From: Archaeoglobales archaeon
GTDB lineage: Archaea; Halobacteriota; Archaeoglobi; Archaeoglobales; Archaeoglobaceae
Reading direction: 5' to 3'
NCBI GenBank assembly: GCA_011605865.1
Contig: JAAOZI010000012.1
Span: 24,068-88,067 of the forward strand
Length of the DNA: 64,000 nt
Below the pieces are notes generated by a model, which was given only the letters and a program-made list of their open reading frames with translations, did not search any database and was not told where the DNA came from. The first letter of the stretch is position 1. Each line of letters opens with the position of its first letter. Position numbers and translations under genes: made by a program. Positions 8,974 to 16,158 of the stretch are shown one piece after another.

Positions 8974-9557
8974 AATTTCGCAACTACTATGCTGAAATAA
9001 TCAGCCTTTTCAGGTAATTCTCTTTCTGTTCTTTCTTCTTCCATGAAAAGTCTTTCGAGAAACCAGAAATTCCTGAACCCCTCACTAACGAGTCTCTCTC
9101 CAATCTCTCTTGGATTTTTAGCCTTCATAACAACAACAACATCAGGTTTTTTGAATTCTGGAGTTGTTATAAGCATACCTCTCTCTACAAACACTTTTGC
9201 CTTTGCCAATGCACTTGAAACACTTGTAATACCCGGGACTATCTCAACATCATAGTTTGGGTCAAGCCTCAAAACTTCGCGGTACAAATGATGAAACGTG
9301 GAATACAGCATCGGATCTCCCAAACAGCAAAAGGCAACATCATTCTTTTTTTCCACGATTTCTTTTGCAAGATTTTTAGCAACGTCGGAACCTTTTCCCA
9401 TTTGGAATTCCACGATTCTCGAATTTTTTATGTCTTTTATCAGTTCATAAGCCATTTTTCCAGGAACTATCACCTCCTCAACCTCCTTAATCACTTCCAC
9501 AGCCTTGAGGGTGAGCAACTTCTTGTCCCCAGGACCTAAACCGACCGCATATAACAT
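8970..9557 (-). CDS. cbiL: cobalt-factor II / precorrin-2 C20-methyltransferase
   Basis: First gene of the minus-strand corrin operon. It methylates C20 of cobalt-factor II. The 195-residue chain has YAVGLGPGDKKLLTLKAVEVI, CCLGDPMLYSTFHHLY (CbiL-type; other paralogues read SGDPSVYG) and IVPGITSVSSALAKA. It is slightly shorter than typical CbiL (about 210-240). A TATA-like AAAATTTTATTA on the minus strand lies about 25 bases upstream, so initiation may be leaderless. Its start faces cbiM across a 94-base divergent promoter region. Confidence 0.92.
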   Translation of the reverse strand: MLYAVGLGPGDKKLLTLKAVEVIKEVEEVIVPGKMAYELIKDIKNSRIVEFQMGKGSDVAKNLAKEIVEKKNDVAFCCLGDPMLYSTFHHLYREVLRLDPNYDVEIVPGITSVSSALAKAKVFVERGMLITTPEFKKPDVVVVMKAKNPREIGERLVSEGFRNFWFLERLFMEEERTERELPEKADYFSIVVAKL

Positions 9558-9651
9558 GCTACAAATTGCCCTTACGCTAATAAAATTTTTTGTAGTTTTT
9601 GTTCCGAAAAGTTTAAATAAAATTACTTTGAAGTCAAGTCAAGGTGATTGG
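9558..9651. promoter_or_regulatory. divergent promoter region between the two cobalamin operons
   Basis: Rightward: CCGAAAAGTTTAAATA at 9604-9619 reads as BRE plus TATA, followed by AAGGTGAT just before the cbiM ATG at 9652. Leftward: the minus strand carries AAAATTTTATTA about 25 bases before cbiL. The two promoters are so close that one bound regulator could control cobalt import and corrin assembly together. No bacterial-type cobalamin riboswitch is apparent, and there is little room for one. Confidence 0.6.
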
Positions 9652-10296
9652 ATGCACATAGCCGAGGGTTTCTTACCTCCACAATGGTGCGCTTTTTGGT
9701 ACATTTTCTCGACGCCTTTCCTAATCTACGGGGCGATGAAAATTAAGTCCAAAATTACCAATAGGACGGACAAAGTTCTCCTTGCAGTATCAATCGGGTT
9801 TATCTTCGTCTTGTCCGCCATGAAAATGCCCTCAGTCACCGGAAGTTGTTCACATCCAACTGGGACCGGAATAGCCGTTGTTTTGTTCGGACCGGCGATT
9901 ACAGCAGTTCTTTCTGCTATAGTTTTACTTTATCAAGCTCTACTTCTGGCCCACGGGGGAATAACAACACTCGGAGCAAATATAGCTTCAATGGGAATAA
10001 TAGGCCCGTTCTTTGGATGGATTGTATATAGAATTGCAAAAAAGAATAGGAAAATAGCTGTTTTTGCAGCAACTGCTGTTGCTGACGTGATGACATACGT
10101 TGTTACGTCCATACAGCTCGCGTTGGCATTTCCAGCAACTCAAGAAATTGGAGGTATAATGGAATCTGCAATTCGGTTCCTCGCAGTATTTGCAATCACT
10201 CAAATTCCCATTGCAATTCTAGAATCTTTCTTAGCTGTAGCGGTCTTTGATCAAGTGGTTAAAAGACTTGAAGCAGGAGAGGTGAGTAGGGCTTGA
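9652..10296 (+). CDS. cbiM: cobalt ECF transporter substrate-binding membrane component
   Basis: A 214-residue multi-span membrane protein, the Co2+-binding S component. It begins MHIAEGFLPP; His2 next to the free N-terminus is the conserved metal ligand, which fixes the start at 9652 even though the frame is open back to 9505. An AAGGTGAT Shine-Dalgarno lies immediately upstream. The conserved SCSHPTGTG segment (second metal-site histidine) follows, with further helices to the C-terminus. The stop overlaps the TTG start of cbiN. Genes follow in the order M-N-Q-O. Confidence 0.96.
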   Translation: MHIAEGFLPPQWCAFWYIFSTPFLIYGAMKIKSKITNRTDKVLLAVSIGFIFVLSAMKMPSVTGSCSHPTGTGIAVVLFGPAITAVLSAIVLLYQALLLAHGGITTLGANIASMGIIGPFFGWIVYRIAKKNRKIAVFAATAVADVMTYVVTSIQLALAFPATQEIGGIMESAIRFLAVFAITQIPIAILESFLAVAVFDQVVKRLEAGEVSRA

Positions 10297-10496
10297 TTTT
10301 TGCTCTTTTGAGCTGGATCGGTGCAGATGAGATTGCACAGGAGGTAATAAAAGAGATAAATCCAAACTTCGAACCCTGGTTCAATCCAATATTTGAACCA
10401 ACAGGAGAACTCGAGGGCTTTCTTTTCAGCGTTCAGGTCGCAATTGGCGCCCTGATCCTAGGATACATCATCGGACGCTTGCATGGAAGACCTTGA
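10293..10496 (+). CDS. cbiN: cobalt transporter accessory protein CbiN, N-terminally short
   Basis: 67 residues that match CbiN from its GAD motif onward: GADEIAQEVIKEINPNFEPWF, then FEPTGELEGFLFSVQVAIGALILGYIIG, which is the C-terminal membrane helix. Typical CbiN has about 95 residues and a first membrane helix before GAD. Here only MIFALLSWI precedes it, and an in-frame TAG at 10287 blocks upstream extension. The start is a TTG overlapping the cbiM stop. Either the first helix is lost or a sequence change has cut it off. Confidence 0.88.
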   Translation: MIFALLSWIGADEIAQEVIKEINPNFEPWFNPIFEPTGELEGFLFSVQVAIGALILGYIIGRLHGRP

Positions 10497-11193
10497 GAGA
10501 ATACAAATTAGGGCTAGAAAACTCATATCGGGAAATATCAACGTTTACTTTTCTCTTTCAGCCCTTTTGATTGCACTGATTTCTGAAAGAGTTCAGCCAA
10601 TCTGTATAGTAATTTTTTCACTTCTCTCAGTTTATGCGGTTGGAAGAAACTATTTAAAAATTGTTGAAATACCGTTTTTATTTATTTTACCGGGAATTCT
10701 AGTTATACTCTTTACCATAGACGGTAAAACTGTTATCGAGCTATGGATTCTAAGAATCACAGATAAGTCCATCGAATTAGCTATTTCCACGGCTCAGAGA
10801 ACCGTCGCAACTTTAAGCGTTCTATTCTATCTGATTTCAACAACTACGATGCCGGAATTCGTTTCTGCTCTGCGAAAAATTAGGTTACCAAAATTCTTGG
10901 CAGAACTGATGTTTCTAAGTTACAGAACAATTCAAATCCTCTACGGAGAATTGAAAAGATTCGAAACTTCAGCAAAAATTCGACTTGGCTACTCAAACTT
11001 TAGAATCTCACTTTTAACGACTTCTTTGTTAGCAAAAACTTTATTCATAAGGGCAATGGAAAGAGTAGAGAAAACTTCCCTCGCGATGGAACTGAGAGGC
11101 GAAGAATTTCCAGAAGTAAATACAAAAAGCAGAGGATTCTTGCTATCGCTTCTTCTGATTTCTCTAATGGTGTCGATTGCATGCTTGAAGTGA
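10483..11193 (+). CDS. cbiQ: cobalt ECF transporter transmembrane (T) component
   Basis: A 236-residue CbiQ that couples the ATPase to CbiM. Hydrophobic helices lie near residues 20-50, 60-80, 105-125 and 215-235. The cytoplasmic coupling region includes MPEFVSALRKIRLPKFLAELMFLSYRTI and a late Ala-Met-Glu-x-Arg-Gly motif (AMELRGEEFP), the T-component signature that contacts the ATPase. It starts 14 bases before the end of cbiN and ends 13 bases into cbiO/T. Confidence 0.93.
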   Translation: MEDLERIQIRARKLISGNINVYFSLSALLIALISERVQPICIVIFSLLSVYAVGRNYLKIVEIPFLFILPGILVILFTIDGKTVIELWILRITDKSIELAISTAQRTVATLSVLFYLISTTTMPEFVSALRKIRLPKFLAELMFLSYRTIQILYGELKRFETSAKIRLGYSNFRISLLTTSLLAKTLFIRAMERVEKTSLAMELRGEEFPEVNTKSRGFLLSLLLISLMVSIACLK

Positions 11194-12374
11194 AAGATCT
11201 TTGGTTTAAGTACGAAAAAGACTACGTTCTCAAAGGTATAAGCTTCAAGGCAGATAGGGGCGTTACGGTTATAATGGGAAGAAATGGTTCGGGAAAAACG
11301 ACGCTTCTCCTAAATCTAATTGGGATACTGAAACCCGATAGAGGGAAGATTATAATCGACGGGAAAGAACTCAAATATGACAGAAAGAGTCTGAAAGAGT
11401 TGAGAAAAAAGGCTACTTTGGTTTTTCAAAATCCCGATGACCAAATAATCGCCCCAACAGTCTGGCAGGAAGTAGCTTTTGGAGCAAAAAATGCAGGAAA
11501 GGATTTTGAAAGACTTTCAAAAGAAGCGATAGAGATTTGTAACCTAAAAGGATTGGAAAATTTCCCATGCTCGATTTTAAGTGGTGGAATGAAAAAATTA
11601 CTCACAATAGCTTCAGCTATCGCAATGGACCCCGAGATAATCCTCATGGATGAACCTACAGCCGGACTCGATGGTGTTGCATTCAGAAAATTAGTAAATA
11701 TTATAAAAATTCTAAAAGAGAAAGGGAAAACCATCCTAATCTCCACCCATGATTACGATCTTGCGAGAGAAGTTGGAGACAAGTTCATTTTCCTAAACGA
11801 TGGAAAAGTTGTTTACGAAGGTAAAGGGATCAGAAAAGATATTGCTAGAAAGATAGGCGTGAGGTTGGGGGAGATGGAAGTTAAAAAGACAAAAGATGAA
11901 ATAATAGGAATCGTATTCTCTAAGTTTAAACCAAAGGGTGATGAAGTATTTGCAGACATTGGTTGCGGAACTGGAAGCGTTTCTGCATTCTTTGCAAGGT
12001 TTGTTAAAAAAGTATACGCTATAGATGAGAATAAAGAAGCCTACGAGCTTGCTAAGGAAAAATTGAAGAACCTCGAGAACGTTGAAGTGCTCCAAATGAA
12101 AGGAGAAGACTTTTTAAAGAAATACGATTGCGATTTTGTCTTTTTTGGTGGAACAAGAGATATAGATAAAATGCTTGAGGTCTGTAGAGCCAAAAAGATC
12201 GTTGTAAACGCCGCTAGGATTGAAGTAGCGATAGCTGTAATGAACAAAATGAGGGAACTCGGAATCTTCAAGGAAATGATAATAGCAAACATTTCAAGAA
12301 GTTACGAACTGGCAAATGCAACTGCATTTAAAAGCGAGAACCCCGTATTCATAATCTTTGGCTCAAGAGAATGA
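11181..12374 (+). CDS. cbiO-cbiT: fusion of cobalt ABC transporter ATPase (CbiO) with cobalt-precorrin-6B C15-methyltransferase/decarboxylase (CbiT)
   Basis: A 397-residue two-function chain. Residues 1-~228 are CbiO: Walker A GRNGSGKT (33-40), Q-loop FQNPDDQ, signature LSGGMKK, Walker B ILMDEPTAGLD and His190 in STHD. Residues ~232-397 are CbiT: a segment from MEVKKTKDEIIGIVFSKFKPK leads into SAM motif I DIGCGTGS (259-266), then AIDENKEAYELAKEKL and the FFGGTRDID substrate loop. No stop separates them, though an internal ATG (Met232) preceded by GGGGAG could also yield free CbiT. cbiT is missing from the minus-strand operon, so this domain fills that gap. It converges on dys with a 12-base overlap. 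Confidence 0.93.
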   Translation: MLEVKDLWFKYEKDYVLKGISFKADRGVTVIMGRNGSGKTTLLLNLIGILKPDRGKIIIDGKELKYDRKSLKELRKKATLVFQNPDDQIIAPTVWQEVAFGAKNAGKDFERLSKEAIEICNLKGLENFPCSILSGGMKKLLTIASAIAMDPEIILMDEPTAGLDGVAFRKLVNIIKILKEKGKTILISTHDYDLAREVGDKFIFLNDGKVVYEGKGIRKDIARKIGVRLGEMEVKKTKDEIIGIVFSKFKPKGDEVFADIGCGTGSVSAFFARFVKKVYAIDENKEAYELAKEKLKNLENVEVLQMKGEDFLKKYDCDFVFFGGTRDIDKMLEVCRAKKIVVNAARIEVAIAVMNKMRELGIFKEMIIANISRSYELANATAFKSENPVFIIFGSRE

Positions 12375-13346
12375 TACTGATACTCCACCGTCAAAGTTAA
12401 ACTTTGGAAAGTTTCTTCTTTTTGTGTTCATCAATCCATGCGCTAAAATTGGTAAAGCTATTGTTGCATCAACGAAAACTTGTACCTTCTTGCTTCTGCA
12501 GCTTATCTTACCCCAGCTTATACCTTCCTCAAACGTGCAACCACTAAGTCCGCCGAATTGTGGCGAATCCGTTGTTATTTGAATTGCATATTCGTGCCCA
12601 GCAACCTCATAGTTTTTGAGTCTCGCAACTACTTCTGTTTGCTGTATAAAGTTTTTAGGAACTCCGCCACCTATATAGATAACGCCGGTTTTACCTGATT
12701 TCGCTACGATCTCCGTTAATTCTTCCACATCTTTTATTGTATCCACTATACATCTCCTTGATGCTAGAGATGCACCTATACCGATGGAACTGTCAGCAAT
12801 TGCAGGACAGAAAATCGGCACACCTACATCATAGGCGGAAATTACGATAGAATCCTCCTTTGCAACTTTTCTTATCTTCTCAGCTATTCTTTCTATTATC
12901 TCTCGTGAGGAAAGAACTCCTTCGGTTTCCTCAAATATCCGGCTAATCATGAAATCTATTTGGTTAAACTCTCTCTCATGGGCAAAAATGTCATATATCC
13001 TGTCTATACCTTCCCTAAAAAGTTCCACATCATTTGCAAACTCGCTTCCAATGTAGTGCTTGAACCCAAGGGCCTCATGGATATCATGAAAGAGATTGGC
13101 TCCGGTCGAAACTAGAACATCAATAAATCTGTTTCTTATAAGCCAGGATATCACTCTTCTCATTCCTGCTGGAACCATTGCTCCAGCAAGACCCATTAAA
13201 ATTGTTATCTTTTCTTCTTCAAGCATTTCAAGCCAGATCTCAAATGCTTCGCCAAGTTTTCTACCTTGAAATCCGGTCTTGCTCATTGACTTTAAAAGAT
13301 CAAAAAAATTTCTGTCTTTAACTTCTATCGGAGTTGTAGGAATCAT
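12363..13346 (-). CDS. dys: deoxyhypusine synthase
   Basis: Transfers the aminobutyl group of spermidine to a lysine of aIF5A using NAD+. At 327 residues it is full length. Visible signatures are MGLAGAMVPAGMRR, VSTGANLFHDIHE, the SAYDVGVPIFCPAI NAD region, GGGVPKNFIQQT and QITTDSPQFGGLSGCTFEEGISWGK, split across the active site; Lys280 in SWGK is the aminobutyl-accepting lysine. Its start overlaps the end of pdaD by four bases, so arginine decarboxylation (polyamine supply) and hypusination are co-expressed. Confidence 0.96.
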   Translation of the reverse strand: MIPTTPIEVKDRNFFDLLKSMSKTGFQGRKLGEAFEIWLEMLEEEKITILMGLAGAMVPAGMRRVISWLIRNRFIDVLVSTGANLFHDIHEALGFKHYIGSEFANDVELFREGIDRIYDIFAHEREFNQIDFMISRIFEETEGVLSSREIIERIAEKIRKVAKEDSIVISAYDVGVPIFCPAIADSSIGIGASLASRRCIVDTIKDVEELTEIVAKSGKTGVIYIGGGVPKNFIQQTEVVARLKNYEVAGHEYAIQITTDSPQFGGLSGCTFEEGISWGKISCRSKKVQVFVDATIALPILAHGLMNTKRRNFPKFNFDGGVSVSFS

Positions 13347-13906
13347 ATAACGAATACAGCTGCTGCCAAGACAGTTGTGTATTCATTTTTACCAACTTCC
13401 GCGCTTACAGTAACGTTGAAAGTTTTCGCAGGTTCGATATCGAATGCTGTCCTTAGCATGTAGGCCGCCATTTCTTCGGCATGTTTCCCCTCTTCGCCAT
13501 TGCAGAAACCGTGGTACTCTGTAAGGTATCCGTTTAAATTCGGATTGTCAGGGATTGCAACACCGACGCTTGCAAAGATTCTTTTTCCCGTCTCACAGCT
13601 AGTCATTCTTGACATAACACAGAAAACGATCTGCCCGGGATATAGATCCTTTAATCCTTCCTCCTTTGATACTATCTCGCATCTAGGTGGATAGATACTA
13701 CTGACTGTCACTAAGTTGAACTTCTCTATTCCTGCATCCCTTAGTGCGAGTTCAAAGCTCACAAGTGGATCTGGATGTCTCCCAACTCCGCAGGTAAAGA
13801 AAACCTTCCTTGGCACTAATCTACTCTCACTGACCAATCCAAAGCCCGAAAACTTCATCCCATTATGTTTATACCTATCCAGACTCGACTCAGACATCTC
13901 CAACAT
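13343..13906 (-). CDS. pdaD: pyruvoyl-dependent arginine decarboxylase
   Basis: Converts arginine to agmatine, the first step of archaeal polyamine synthesis. The proenzyme cleaves itself between two serines to make a pyruvoyl group; the site is Ser69-Ser70 in TVSSIYPPRCE. Other family segments are FFTCGVGRHPDPLVSFE, GQIVFCVMSRMTS and EYHGFCNGEEG. The 187-residue chain has a possible 16-residue extension before MKFSGFGLV; the downstream ATG is an alternative start. A minus-strand TATA (GCTTAAATACTC) near 13948 suits the longer form. Co-transcribed with dys. Confidence 0.94.
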   Translation of the reverse strand: MLEMSESSLDRYKHNGMKFSGFGLVSESRLVPRKVFFTCGVGRHPDPLVSFELALRDAGIEKFNLVTVSSIYPPRCEIVSKEEGLKDLYPGQIVFCVMSRMTSCETGKRIFASVGVAIPDNPNLNGYLTEYHGFCNGEEGKHAEEMAAYMLRTAFDIEPAKTFNVTVSAEVGKNEYTTVLAAAVFVI

Positions 13907-14307
13907 GTCTGTTCACAGAACACTTTAGTATTAAATGAGTATTTAAGCTTTTCTATTGTCTCTCGCGTGCAAACAGAATCATCTTGCATAAAAGTCATTT
14001 AATTCGAAAAAATCCTGTTTTAAACTAAATTGGTTTTTTTTATTTAATTAAAAAATAGTAATTTAATGTCTCATTTAAATGAACCGAGTTATCCGCAACT
14101 CATTTTAAAGCGAAGCAAATTCCAAAAGACTTTGCTTTTAAAATTTTTTTAAGGAAAGTCCTATAAAAAATCATTCGCTCGGACTTCCAGCCCTCATGAA
14201 CCCCCCAAATAAAGATTGGATGCAGAATTTCGATTTTCTTGAGCTAGAAATTTTGATACTTCGATTCAAAGCAAAAAAATTATATCTTCAAGATTTTCAT
14301 AACTTTA
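13907..14307. other. AT-rich intergenic region with two divergent promoters
   Basis: No gene is visible. The left edge holds the minus-strand TATA for pdaD (about 13940-13955). The right edge has AAAAAATTATATC at 14274-14286, about 25 bases before the GTG of the prenyl synthase, which implies a leaderless transcript. The middle contains homopolymer A/T runs and one GC-richer patch (14170-14215) without recognisable structure. Confidence 0.5.
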
Positions 14308-15174
14308 GTGATTGAGAGTTGGGAAGAATATTTGCTGTTTGAAAAGGAACTGAAATGTTTCGTTGAAAAAGTTGAAGCTAACTCTAAAATAAAGAAAGCC
14401 CTAGAGTACGTAATCTACGCTGGAGGTAAGCGAGCAAGGCCGCTAATAGTTTTAATAAGTGGCAAGATGTGCGGCGGAAATTATGATAGACTAAAAAATC
14501 TTGCAATTGCAGTGGAACTGATACATACCGCAAGCCTTGTACATGATGATATTATTGACCGAGCAAAAAGTAGGAGGAATAGAAAACCATTGCATATAGA
14601 ATACGACACCGCTTTAGCTCTAGTTTTTGGCGATTGGCTTATTTCGAAATCTGTAGAACTTACATCAGTCTATGGTGAAGAAGTAGTTAGGGAATTGGCC
14701 AGAGCTGGGGCGATGATGAGTGAAGGCGAAATAATGGATTACTATAGCACTAAGGAAGACTTTACCGAAGATGACTATTTTGAATGTATAAAGAAGAAAA
14801 CTGCTATGCTCTTTGCATATTCAGCAAAAATAGCCTGCAAGGTTGTATCAAGAGACTCAAAAGCTGCTGAGAAGCTATACGAATATGGTTATAATCTCGG
14901 AATAGCTTATCAACTTGTTGACGATCTTCTAGAGTATCTTAGAGCCTTGAAAGATAAGAGCTCCGAGATAGAATCCATAACTTTGCCACAGATATACGAG
15001 AAAAACTTTGGAAAAGATGCTGCAGTCGAAAAAGTTCTTTCAAAGATAAGAGAGTTCTCAAAAAGAAGTCTCTCTAGTTTGGAATATTTTCCAAACGTCA
15101 ATGAAAGGAAAAAACTAGAAAAAATAGTTCAATACATGACTGAAGATATTCTAAAAAGCTGCCTACTTTCTTAG
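14308..15174 (+). CDS. polyprenyl (probably geranylgeranyl) diphosphate synthase
   Basis: A trans-prenyl diphosphate synthase of 288 residues, expected to make the C20 (or longer) chain of archaeal lipids. AGGKRARP lies near residue 38 and the first Asp-rich motif is DDIID (80-84). Alanine five residues upstream favours long products. The second Asp-rich motif reads DDLLE (205-209), so its last Asp is Glu, an uncommon change at an Mg-binding motif. The start is GTG with a TATA box about 25 bases upstream. It converges on the PHP gene with a 12-base overlap. Confidence 0.88.
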   Translation: MIESWEEYLLFEKELKCFVEKVEANSKIKKALEYVIYAGGKRARPLIVLISGKMCGGNYDRLKNLAIAVELIHTASLVHDDIIDRAKSRRNRKPLHIEYDTALALVFGDWLISKSVELTSVYGEEVVRELARAGAMMSEGEIMDYYSTKEDFTEDDYFECIKKKTAMLFAYSAKIACKVVSRDSKAAEKLYEYGYNLGIAYQLVDDLLEYLRALKDKSSEIESITLPQIYEKNFGKDAAVEKVLSKIREFSKRSLSSLEYFPNVNERKKLEKIVQYMTEDILKSCLLS

Positions 15175-15798
15175 CTTTTTAAAAAGCCTTTCATTGTTCT
15201 TAAGGACATATTGGTAATTCTTAACTCCGGCTCCCTTTAATATTCTAACTGCGGTCTCGTTCTCTATTATGTCAGAAGGAGAATGCATATCCGTGTTTAT
15301 AACCAAATCGCAGGAGAATTCCTCTGAAATTCTCGCAATATGCCCATTCGTTAAACAATGGCCTTTTCTTGCGGAGATTTCTAGATATATACCATTCTCT
15401 CTAGCTTTCTCAGCTTCTTCCTCGCCAATAATGCCCGGATGGGCCAATATATTTATCTCCTCCTCAAGAGCAGAAGAATTCGTACCCGGCAATACCGGTT
15501 CGGCAATCGTCTCTCCGTGTACAATCACTATCTCTGCACCCTCCTTCCAAGCTAGTTCAACGGCTTTTCCTATTAGTTTTGGGGGTACATGGGTAATTTC
15601 TACACCTATCAGAAAATCTATCTCGTATTCAAACTCTTTAAGCTTCAATAAATTTTTTAGAATTAGCGGTATGGTTGAAAAATCTGCATGGTCTGTAATC
15701 GCAACTCCTTCGTTCCCTTTTGCAGCCATTCTTCTTATTATCTCAGAGGGAATCAATTCTCCGTCGCTGAAAACCGAATGGGTGTGTAGATCGAACAT
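15163..15798 (-). CDS. PHP-domain phosphoesterase
   Basis: A 211-residue PHP-superfamily metal-dependent hydrolase. The N-terminal metal motif DLHTHSVFSDGEL, then ITDHADF, a histidine in IVHGET, ILAHPG and a late INTDMHSPSD supply the usual His/Asp/Glu trinuclear site. Similar stand-alone archaeal PHP proteins are annotated as histidinol-phosphatase-like, but the substrate cannot be read from sequence. It is monocistronic, converges on the prenyl synthase and diverges from the DUF211 gene. Confidence 0.85.
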   Translation of the reverse strand: MFDLHTHSVFSDGELIPSEIIRRMAAKGNEGVAITDHADFSTIPLILKNLLKLKEFEYEIDFLIGVEITHVPPKLIGKAVELAWKEGAEIVIVHGETIAEPVLPGTNSSALEEEINILAHPGIIGEEEAEKARENGIYLEISARKGHCLTNGHIARISEEFSCDLVINTDMHSPSDIIENETAVRILKGAGVKNYQYVLKNNERLFKKLRK

Positions 15799-15834
15799 GA
15801 GAAAAAATTAATACAGAGATAATAATCTTTTCCC

Positions 15835-16122
15835 ATGGGAAATATCAGAAGACTCGTCCTTGATGTCTTAAAACCTCATTCACCGTCGGTTGTCTTCTTC
15901 GCTTCAAAGCTCAGCGAACTTCAGAATGTTGAAGGTGTAAACATAAGTCTCTCAGAGTTAGACGTTGAAACAGAATCGGTAAAGATAACCATAGTCGGAA
16001 CCGACCTCGATTTTGAAGAGATAAAGAGAATGATTGAAAGTCTTGGAGGTGTTGTCCATAGCGTTGATGAGGTCGTAGCTGGCAAAAAGATTGTAGAATC
16101 CGTTAAGACCGAACAGGATTGA
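15835..16122 (+). CDS. DUF211 family protein
   Basis: A 95-residue archaeal protein of the DUF211 family: starts MGNIRRLVLDVLKPHSPS, then SELQNVEGVNISLSELDVETES and a KITIVGTDLDFEEIKRMIESLGG block. The beta-alpha-beta pattern suggests an ACT/ferredoxin-like fold. Function unknown. It sits 36 bases upstream of thiC on the same strand, but thiC appears to have its own TATA, so they need not be one operon. Confidence 0.8.
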   Translation: MGNIRRLVLDVLKPHSPSVVFFASKLSELQNVEGVNISLSELDVETESVKITIVGTDLDFEEIKRMIESLGGVVHSVDEVVAGKKIVESVKTEQD

Positions 16123-16158
16123 GCAAAAATTTTTTTATTATGACCACAACTTCGTACA

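Noticed and set aside
9288..9539. Plus-strand frames opposite the cbi operon (for example at 9288-9539).
   Set aside because: No homology or promoter, and composition as expected from the complement of CbiL coding DNA.
9505..9651. Extended start for CbiM.
   Set aside because: The conserved N-terminal Met-His-x-Ala-Glu-Gly must be the true start because its His2 binds cobalt.
9558..9651. A cobalamin riboswitch before the cobalt transporter.
   Set aside because: The interval is far too short and shows no B12-box-like conserved sequence.
11181..12374. A sequencing frameshift wrongly joining cbiO and cbiT.
   Set aside because: Both domains are in the same frame with plausible linker residues and intact motifs; no stop or frame change is needed to explain them.
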